5,794 nt of DNA from Spirochaetales bacterium (GTDB lineage Bacteria > Spirochaetota > Spirochaetia > DSM-27196 > SLAA01), in the NCBI GenBank assembly GCA_007126415.1, contig SLBH01000082.1:1-5794 (forward strand). Direction: 5' to 3'. This document shows positions 1-4,812 of this stretch, one piece after another. Position 1 is the first letter of the stretch, and each line of letters opens with the position of its first letter. The notes beneath the pieces are model-generated. The model searched no databases. It saw only the letters and a program-made list of their open reading frames with translations, and had not been told where the DNA came from. A program made the translations under genes and the position numbers.

Positions 1-326
1 AAGTCTTCTATCAACACCTGCCCGCACGCGACCGGAGGCTTCACCGTGAGTTCATACGCGGCCTTCAATAGCGCATCGATATGCTCTTTCGGTAATGAGG
101 TAGTGGTGCGCACCGGCAAACGCGGCAGCACCGTGGACTCGGCCCGACAGGTGCAGGTAACCACGCGCTTGGGAGCGTAGAACTCCTCCTCGGCGTACAC
201 CACACCGCGCTTGCATTTGTTACCGGTTACGGTAAGCTTGTCTGTTTCGTCTTTATAGAGGCTGAGATGACAGCCGAGCGGACAGCTGATGCAGATCATC
301 TCTTGAATGGGTTCTTGTTGGCTCAT
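1..326 (-). CDS. DUF1667 family cysteine-rich small protein (partial, C-terminus off the left edge)
   Basis: I read 108 codons from ATG at 326 to the window edge; members are about 120 residues, so little is missing. The N-terminus carries C12-x2-C15-x3-C19 (ISCPLGC) and a fourth Cys in a GNKCKRG motif (C38). This spacing recalls the N-terminal [4Fe-4S] site of molybdopterin oxidoreductases. Further cysteines are a CTC pair (C58, C60) and C101. There is no signal peptide or membrane segment, so it should be cytoplasmic. The start codon overlaps the TGA of the upstream oxidoreductase (ATGA), which implies translational coupling; a GGAGG (337-341) lies 10 nt upstream. DUF1667 genes typically follow exactly these two flavoproteins. 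I infer a small Fe-S electron-transfer subunit of their complex. The biochemical role is not shown by sequence alone. Confidence 0.88.
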   Translation of the reverse strand, partial: MSQQEPIQEMICISCPLGCHLSLYKDETDKLTVTGNKCKRGVVYAEEEFYAPKRVVTCTCRAESTVLPRLPVRTTTSLPKEHIDALLKAAYELTVKPPVACGQVLIED

Positions 327-1585
327 TCGACACTAACCTCCAGCACCGAGTCTTTCATGATATTCCACGACGCGACATCTTTGGGCTTGAGATTCACATG
401 CAGCATCTCCGACGGCTGAATGTGGCTCATTTTCACTTCCTTTACCGGGTTGTGGTCGAGCTTGAGGTGAAGCTTCGCCTGGTTTTTCACGATCAGGCTG
501 CGAAAGTACAGCTTGTCGGGGTTGTCGGGATCGAACATCGTGGGGTTGATATAACGGACATTGGCCCCGGCCTTGATACGAACCTGCCGGTTCGGCCGCT
601 TATTGCGAAGATACTGAACCGCGTAGCGCCCGGTCCGGCGAGCCTCCTCGGCGACCCAGTCTGCGAGGTCGTGCACATGCAAGACATTGCCGCAGGAGAA
701 CACCCCGTCGACCGAGGTCATCATCGTGGAGTCCACCAGCGCGCCGTTGGTCTGCGGGTTGATATCGACGCCGGCCTCCTTCGAGAGCTCGTTCTCCGGA
801 ACCAGACCCACCGAAAGCAGCAAGGTGTCACACGGAATATCAAAGCTGTTGTCCTCGTCGGGGATACCGTTGTCCAGCGGGCTTACGCGTACCTTCTCGA
901 CACGATCGCGCCCTTCGATGCGCGAGACCACATGTGAGAGATACAGCGGGATATCGAAGTCGTTCAAGCACTGCACGATATTGCGTGTGAGGCCCGACGG
1001 ATACGGCTGAATCTCGATCACGGCGTGCACCGTGGCGCCGACCCAGGTCATGCGGCGCGCCATAATCAAACCGATATCGCCGGATCCTACGATCACTACG
1101 TCCTTGCCGGGAATGTAGCCCTCGATATTTACCAGACGCTGCGCGAGCCCGGCGGTATACACCCCGGCCGGTCGCGTACCCGGCGTGCGGATGTTTCCAC
1201 GGTTGCGCTCGCGACACCCCATTGCCAAGACCACCGCTCGAGCCGAGATCCTAATCACGCCGTACACCGCCGAGAAACAGTACGCTATCTTAAGGCCGTC
1301 GTCGGTTTCGGTCTCGAGTTGCGTCACGGTTGTGTCGGTGTATACATCTACGGCGGAGTTTCGCACCTCCACCGCCAATCGCTCGGCAAACTCCGGACCG
1401 GTGAGTTCTTCTTTATACTCTTCGAGCCCAAAGCCGTTGTGAATACATTGAATGAGAATGCCGCCAAGATGGCTCTCGCGCTCGACAAGCGCGCAGGTGG
1501 CGTCGTGTTTCGCGACCTCGGCTGCTGCGGCAAGCCCACCGGCTCCTGCGCCGATTACCAATACATCGTAATGTAGTTCCTTCAT
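323..1585 (-). CDS. FAD/NAD(P)-dependent oxidoreductase, partner of the GlpA-like dehydrogenase
   Basis: 420 residues, complete. The FAD-binding Rossmann motif is GAGAGG at 12-17, with acidic E35 closing the second strand. A conserved GGILIQCIHNGFG stretch lies at 41-53. A second dinucleotide fold (VVIVGSGDIG, 163-172) with E191 at the end of its second strand fits NAD(H) binding. The second FAD motif is GVFSCGN (294-300) followed by D306. Residues 330-420 form a C-terminal extension. No CxxC redox disulfide is present; only C47 sits in that region, so it is not a classical disulfide reductase. It lies 24 bp after the GlpA-like gene and overlaps the DUF1667 gene by 4 bp. The start ATG has GGGAG about 11 nt upstream. 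Likely role: the cytoplasmic flavoprotein that takes electrons from the dehydrogenase and passes them to NAD(P)+ or another carrier. The family is secure; the acceptor is inferred. Confidence 0.93.
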   Translation of the reverse strand: MKELHYDVLVIGAGAGGLAAAAEVAKHDATCALVERESHLGGILIQCIHNGFGLEEYKEELTGPEFAERLAVEVRNSAVDVYTDTTVTQLETETDDGLKIAYCFSAVYGVIRISARAVVLAMGCRERNRGNIRTPGTRPAGVYTAGLAQRLVNIEGYIPGKDVVIVGSGDIGLIMARRMTWVGATVHAVIEIQPYPSGLTRNIVQCLNDFDIPLYLSHVVSRIEGRDRVEKVRVSPLDNGIPDEDNSFDIPCDTLLLSVGLVPENELSKEAGVDINPQTNGALVDSTMMTSVDGVFSCGNVLHVHDLADWVAEEARRTGRYAVQYLRNKRPNRQVRIKAGANVRYINPTMFDPDNPDKLYFRSLIVKNQAKLHLKLDHNPVKEVKMSHIQPSEMLHVNLKPKDVASWNIMKDSVLEVSVE

Positions 1586-1609
1586 TGTTCTTTCGTCTCC
1601 CGTGTAGCC

Positions 1610-3061
1610 TTACAGCGCGTCCTGCAGGAGCTCGGTCCCGGCGCCGCGTTTCTGGATCTCGCGGTACGACATGCCCGTTTCGCGCATCAAGAGCTTCATG
1701 ATCTTGTAACTGCAGAACCCGCCCTGGCAGCGTCCCATACCGGCGCGGGTGAAGTACTTCACACCGTCGAGCGTGGCATGACCCCGCTTGATCGCCTCCA
1801 CGATCTCAGCCTCCGAGATCTCCTCGCAACGGCAGACCACGTTGCCGTAGGCCGGATTCGAAGCCACAAGCGCGTCAGCTTCATATGGGCTGACGTCTCG
1901 GATCCGCGGCAGTTTCGAGATAAACGGATCGTAATCGGACTTTTCGGAGAGGCTGCAGCCGGCTTTCTTGAGAAGGTCTTTGACGTACTCGCCGATCGCG
2001 GGCGCCGCGGTAAGCCCCGGCGACTGAATACCGGCAACCTGAATGAAGTTCGGCGCCTTTTTCGAGATGTCGATGTAGAAATCGCCGTCGCCCGAGGCCG
2101 GGCGCAGCCCGGAGAACGCGGTGATGACGTCGGTCTGCGAAACCTTTGGGACCATCTTACGCGCTTGGTCGAGAATCTGCGCGAGTTGATCGGCGTTGGT
2201 GGAGAGGTCTTCCTTGTCCTCGATCTCCTCGGCGGTGGGCCCGATCAAAACCGTACCTTCTACGGTCGGAATCACGAGCATTCCCTTCGAGACCTTGGTC
2301 GGCACCGGGAACAGCACGCGCTGGGGTCCGGCCTGCGTGGCGCGGTCGAGCAAGTAGTACTCGCCTTTGCGCGGCGTGATCGTAAACTCTTCGGCACCGA
2401 AGATACTCGAGACGCGGTCGGCGTAGAGCCCGGCTGCGTTTACGACATAGCGCGCCTCAACCGTGCGCCCGTCGGCGGCGTGAATCGTGTAGTGTTCGTT
2501 TGCGCGCTCGGCGCGCTCCACCTCAAACTTTGTGAGAACCTCAACGCCGTTCTTCTTGGCCGACTCCACGACCGAGAACACAAAGCGGTACGGCTCGAGC
2601 ACGCCGCCGCCCGGCGCGTGCAAGCCTCCGACGCAGTCGCTGTTGAGCTTCGGCTCGAGCTCGAACATGCGCTCGCGCGAGCACATCTCGATTCCGATCG
2701 CGCCGTTCTCGAGCCCTTGCGTGTAGAGGTGATCTATGTACTTCATCTCCTCGTCGTTCAGCGCGACCACCAGGATGCCACAGCGTTTGAACGGAAAATC
2801 GAGCTCGCGCTGGAGGCGATCGTACATCAGGTTGCCGCGGATTTCCAACCTGCTTTTCAGATACTTAAGATTGTGGTGAAACCCGCCGTGTACGATCCCT
2901 GAGTTGGCCCTCGAGACTCCCAACGAAACGTCGCACTCTTTCTCGAGCAGCACCGTATCGAGCTCATACGCCGAAAGTTGGCGCGCGATACAGGAGCCGC
3001 TTAGTCCTGCGCCGATGATCGCGACATCCGCGCGCGCGGTGGACCGGTCGGTACTCGCCAT
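1610..3061 (-). CDS. GlpA/LhgO-type FAD-dependent dehydrogenase with C-terminal BFD-like [2Fe-2S] domain (putative anaerobic glycerol-3-phosphate dehydrogenase)
   Basis: 483 residues from ATG at 3061. The N-terminal DAO fold has GAGLSG (17-22), E40 at the FAD ribose position, a SRANSGIVHGG flavin-contact stretch (50-60), NAAGLYAD (208-215), GLRP (318-321) and a C-terminal FAD loop GIQSPGLTAAPAIGEYV (344-360). Residues about 405-465 are a BFD-like Fe-S domain with ligands C410, C412, C445 and C450 (CRC and CQGGFC). The product should be cytoplasmic or membrane-associated; no signal peptide is seen. It is first in a three-gene operon with the FAD/NAD(P) oxidoreductase and DUF1667. The usual annotation is glycerol-3-phosphate dehydrogenase (G3P to dihydroxyacetone phosphate). 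However, the SGIVHGGF and QSPGLTAAPAI segments also resemble L-2-hydroxyglutarate oxidases, so the substrate is not certain. The frame stays open to an ATG at 3151, but 3061 is preferred because AAGGA lies 7 nt upstream and the FAD motif follows directly. Confidence 0.92.
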   Translation of the reverse strand: MASTDRSTARADVAIIGAGLSGSCIARQLSAYELDTVLLEKECDVSLGVSRANSGIVHGGFHHNLKYLKSRLEIRGNLMYDRLQRELDFPFKRCGILVVALNDEEMKYIDHLYTQGLENGAIGIEMCSRERMFELEPKLNSDCVGGLHAPGGGVLEPYRFVFSVVESAKKNGVEVLTKFEVERAERANEHYTIHAADGRTVEARYVVNAAGLYADRVSSIFGAEEFTITPRKGEYYLLDRATQAGPQRVLFPVPTKVSKGMLVIPTVEGTVLIGPTAEEIEDKEDLSTNADQLAQILDQARKMVPKVSQTDVITAFSGLRPASGDGDFYIDISKKAPNFIQVAGIQSPGLTAAPAIGEYVKDLLKKAGCSLSEKSDYDPFISKLPRIRDVSPYEADALVASNPAYGNVVCRCEEISEAEIVEAIKRGHATLDGVKYFTRAGMGRCQGGFCSYKIMKLLMRETGMSYREIQKRGAGTELLQDAL

Positions 3062-3068
3062 GTGCCCT

Positions 3069-3073
3069 TCCTT
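3069..3073 (-). promoter_or_regulatory. Ribosome binding site deciding the GlpA-like start
   Basis: On the minus strand AAGGA (within AAGGAAGGG, 3065-3073) lies 7 nt before ATG 3061. It supports this start over the in-frame ATG at 3151, whose extension would span the likely promoter and encode no recognisable domain. Confidence 0.7.
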
Positions 3074-3088
3074 TTCTCTAACATTAAA

Positions 3089-3094
3089 ATTATA
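3089..3094 (-). promoter_or_regulatory. Putative -10 element of the left (flavoprotein) operon
   Basis: The minus strand reads TATAAT exactly, in an A/T-rich patch that stands out from the GC-rich surroundings. Transcription would start near 3082, giving a leader of about 21 nt that still includes the ribosome binding site. The -35 region (around 3112-3117) is poor: CTGAAG at 18-bp spacing matches the consensus at only 3 of 6 positions. Together with the upstream direct repeats this suggests an activator-dependent promoter. The call rests on sequence alone. Confidence 0.45.
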
Positions 3095-3136
3095 GTGAAT
3101 CTCGGAAGCAGCCTTCAGACTCGGGCGAAAGGCAGA

Positions 3137-3165
3137 ACAAACGTCAAGCAACTTCTGACAAACGT
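3137..3165. repeat. Pair of 8-bp direct repeats, ACAAACGT, 21 bp apart
   Basis: ACAAACGT occurs at 3137-3144 and again at 3158-3165, so the copies are in phase at 21 bp, two turns of B-DNA. Relative to the predicted left-operon start near 3082 they lie at about -55 to -62 and -76 to -83, which is typical for an activator binding as a dimer on one face of the helix. I do not recognise the motif as the site of a known regulator. Confidence 0.5.
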
Positions 3166-3188
3166 TCCGAAACTCACGACCAGTGTAG

Positions 3189-3267
3189 CATGGGTTTTAT
3201 GAACACGCTATCAAAAATTTCGCCGAGTTACGGCAAAAACCCACTGCTCGGCATGATACCATGGGTT
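3189..3267. repeat. CATGGGTT direct repeat and complementary AAAACCCA arm
   Basis: CATGGGTT is present at 3189-3196 and 3260-3267, 71 bp apart. Between them AAAACCCA (3236-3243) is the perfect complement of TGGGTTTT (3191-3198). Its last six bases, AACCCA, also complement TGGGTT (3262-3267). The middle arm could pair with either outer copy, or all three could be copies of one protein-binding site in alternating orientation. Six- to eight-base matches in 80 bp can arise by chance, so the call is tentative. Confidence 0.35.
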
Positions 3268-3316
3268 CATTAGGGCGTAAAACACTGTTCTCGCGCGTCT
3301 GCGTGGCTCGAAATCA

Positions 3317-3345
3317 GCGACATAAAGCCGCTTTCGGGATACTAT
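3317..3345 (+). promoter_or_regulatory. Weak candidate promoter of the right (SH3-M48-CHASE2) operon
   Basis: GCGACA (3317-3322, 4 of 6 matches to TTGACA) and TACTAT (3340-3345, 4 of 6 matches to TATAAT) are separated by exactly 17 bp. A start near 3352 would leave a leader of about 22 nt containing the strong ribosome site. No better pair was seen closer to the gene, but both boxes are imperfect. Confidence 0.3.
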
Positions 3346-3360
3346 TAGCATACACGGAGA

Positions 3361-3366
3361 AGGAGG
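3361..3366 (+). promoter_or_regulatory. Strong ribosome binding site of the SH3 gene
   Basis: AGGAGG, inside AAGGAGGTG, is essentially a full anti-16S match and sits 7 nt before ATG 3374. It fixes the start codon and predicts efficient initiation. Confidence 0.8.
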
Positions 3367-3373
3367 TGGCTCT

Positions 3374-3862
3374 ATGCGCAGGACTTTGCTGCTGCTGCCG
3401 GCGCTGTTCTTGATCACGATCACAATCGTACTCGGCCTCGGCAACCAGCGCAGCGTAGAGGTGAAAGAAACCCCGATGCGCGAACGCCCGGGATTCCTCG
3501 GCAGCCCGCTCACGACGCTGAACTACGGAGACCGAATTGAGGTACTCGGCGAGCAACAAGGGTGGACCCGTGGCCGCTTTGCCGCGGCCGGCGTCGAGGG
3601 TTGGGTACATAACTCGGCACTCACCACCAAAGAGATCGTGGTTAACCCCGGCACGCGCGACGTGGAGCGATCCGCCACCGATACCGAGGTTGCGCTCGCA
3701 GGCCGCGGATTCAACGAAGAAGTTGAGGCACGCTATCGGGAAGAACAAGGGATAGACTTCAGCGCGATCGATCGGATCGAAGCAAGTGGCGTCCCGGTCG
3801 ATGAGATTGCGGCGTTCATCGCCGCCGGGGAGTTGAACGACCCCGACGGAGGTGAGCAATGA
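3374..3862 (+). CDS. Membrane-anchored or secreted bacterial SH3-domain protein
   Basis: 162 residues. The N-terminus (MRR, then hydrophobic residues 4-22) is a signal peptide or signal anchor that places the rest outside the inner membrane; there is no lipobox cysteine. Residues about 28-87 are a bacterial SH3 (SH3b) domain: ETPMRERPG opening, YGDRIEVLG (51-59), GW (63-64) and the closing GWVHNSAL (76-83). After a linker, residues 108-154 form a charged, probably helical segment with GRGFNEEVEARYR, IDFSAIDRIE and an EIAAFIAAGEL ending. I believe a tail of this kind recurs in SH3 proteins next to M48 proteases, but do not know its function. SH3b domains commonly bind peptidoglycan or peptides. 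The stop overlaps the protease start (ATGA), so the two are probably co-translated and act together in the envelope; that partnership is inferred. Confidence 0.88.
   Translation: MRRTLLLLPALFLITITIVLGLGNQRSVEVKETPMRERPGFLGSPLTTLNYGDRIEVLGEQQGWTRGRFAAAGVEGWVHNSALTTKEIVVNPGTRDVERSATDTEVALAGRGFNEEVEARYREEQGIDFSAIDRIEASGVPVDEIAAFIAAGELNDPDGGEQ
3848..3855 (+). promoter_or_regulatory. Ribosome binding site of the M48 gene inside the SH3 coding region
   Basis: GGAGGTGA lies within the last codons of the SH3 gene, with GGAGG 6 nt before ATG 3859. It confirms the overlapping start and suggests that protease synthesis is not dependent only on ribosomes coming from upstream. Confidence 0.75.
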
Positions 3863-4809
3863 GCCGCAACCGCTATCGAGACAGGCCCGGGTACCGGGCG
3901 GTTATAATCGGCGCGGCGATTGCCGTGATGGTTATGGCTCTGGTGCTTGCCTGCGCCGGACTCGGGGACGTTGCCGATTTCGGCACCGCGGTCGCGAGCC
4001 AAACCGGCGTGATCAGCGAGCAGCAGGCCGACTCGGTGCGGCGCAGCGCCCGCGCGGTCGAGCGCAGCGCCGAGGACATCACACCCGAGCAGGAGTACTA
4101 CATCGGGCGATCGGTCGGTGCGGTGATCACCGACCGCTACGAACTCTACGAAGACGAAGAAGCGAACCGCTACATCAACACCCTCGGGCAAACGCTCGCG
4201 CTGTTCTCGCGGCGCCCCGAGACTTTCGGCGGCTACCGCTTTCAAATCCTCGACTCCGACGAGATCAACGCGTTTGCGACGCCGAGCGGCATCGTGTTCG
4301 TCACGCGCGGGCTCCTGAACCTCGCCTCGAGCGAGGACGGGGTCGCCTCGATCCTCGCGCATGAGATCGGGCATATCGAGTACCAACACGGACTGCAGGC
4401 GATTCGCACCTCGCGCATCACCGCCGCGCTCACCAGCGTCGCGATCACCGGCACGCAGTTCGCAACCAGCGAGGACCTCGCGGAGCTTACCGCAACCTTC
4501 GAGGACTCTATCGACGACATCACGCAAACCTTGATCAACTCCGGATACTCGCGTAGTGCCGAGCGCGAGGCCGACCGCGCCGCGGTACGCATCATGAAGC
4601 GCGCGGGCTACGACCCGGCCGGACTGATCGCGGTGCTCGAAGAGATGGACCGCAGGCTCGACCCCCGCGGGCTCGACTTCGCTGCGACGCACCCCGCCCC
4701 CGATTCGCGAATCAGCGATATCCGCGACGAGATAGACGGCTACAGCCACACCGCGCGCGCAACCGATGCTCGCGAGGAGCGCTACCGCGCTGCGCTCGGG
4801 CGGTTGTAA
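3859..4809 (+). CDS. M48 family zinc metalloprotease, predicted lipoprotein
   Basis: 316 residues. A basic N-terminus (MSRNRYRDRPGYR) and hydrophobic residues 14-31 lead to a lipobox-like VLAC with C32, so I predict a lipoprotein on the periplasmic side. The protease core spans about 75-290. It contains INAFATPSGIVFVTRGLL (136-153), the zinc motif HEIGH (168-172, catalytic E169), the third-ligand motif SRSAEREAD (231-239, E235 as ligand) and THPAPDSRI (277-285). All active-site residues are intact. There is no C-terminal TPR domain, unlike BepA-type members, and no multi-pass membrane region, unlike HtpX. It resembles the compact LoiP/YcaL-type envelope proteases in layout. The start overlaps the SH3 gene stop; the stop is 3 bp before the CHASE2 gene. 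A role in degrading or maturing envelope proteins fits the family; its actual substrate is unknown. Confidence 0.95.
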   Translation: MSRNRYRDRPGYRAVIIGAAIAVMVMALVLACAGLGDVADFGTAVASQTGVISEQQADSVRRSARAVERSAEDITPEQEYYIGRSVGAVITDRYELYEDEEANRYINTLGQTLALFSRRPETFGGYRFQILDSDEINAFATPSGIVFVTRGLLNLASSEDGVASILAHEIGHIEYQHGLQAIRTSRITAALTSVAITGTQFATSEDLAELTATFEDSIDDITQTLINSGYSRSAEREADRAAVRIMKRAGYDPAGLIAVLEEMDRRLDPRGLDFAATHPAPDSRISDIRDEIDGYSHTARATDAREERYRAALGRL

Positions 4810-4812
4810 GGT

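Larger units (their letters stand above)
3062..3373. other. Divergent intergenic region without genes
   Basis: These 312 bp separate the two operons. They are visibly more A/T-rich than the flanking genes and have no reading frame with a plausible start, ribosome site and protein-like composition. Supported contents are the left -10 (3089-3094), the ACAAACGT direct repeats (3137-3165), a GCCG/CGGC hairpin (3218-3238), the TGGGTT/AACCCA repeat set (3189-3267), a weak right-operon promoter (3317-3345) and the right-operon ribosome site (3361-3366). No tRNA, riboswitch or small-RNA signature was recognised. Confidence 0.7.

Noticed and set aside
1778..2902. Long plus-strand open frame (374 codons) opposite the GlpA-like gene
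   Set aside because: It is antisense to a gene with clear FAD and Fe-S motifs, is very rich in Arg/Val/Leu/His as expected of a mirrored frame in GC-rich DNA, and shows no domain or good ribosome site.
3142..3147. TTGACG on the minus strand as a -35 box for the left operon
   Set aside because: No -10-like hexamer lies 16-18 bp downstream (CCGAGT or similar). It also overlaps one of the direct repeats, so it is better explained as part of that motif.
3062..3151. N-terminal extension of the GlpA-like protein to ATG 3151
   Set aside because: The extra 30 residues match no part of the family and would cover the TATAAT element. The ATG at 3061 has a well-placed AAGGA and precedes the FAD motif by the usual short distance.
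3211..3859. Minus-strand frames running across the intergenic region and the SH3 gene
   Set aside because: They lack ribosome sites, overlap the strong SH3 gene signals, and their translations show no membrane, domain or family features.
3733..4749. Long minus-strand open frame (338 codons) opposite the M48 protease
   Set aside because: It mirrors the coding bias of the protease gene, which has an intact active site. The translation is low-complexity in Val/Ala/Arg/Asp and no family is recognisable.
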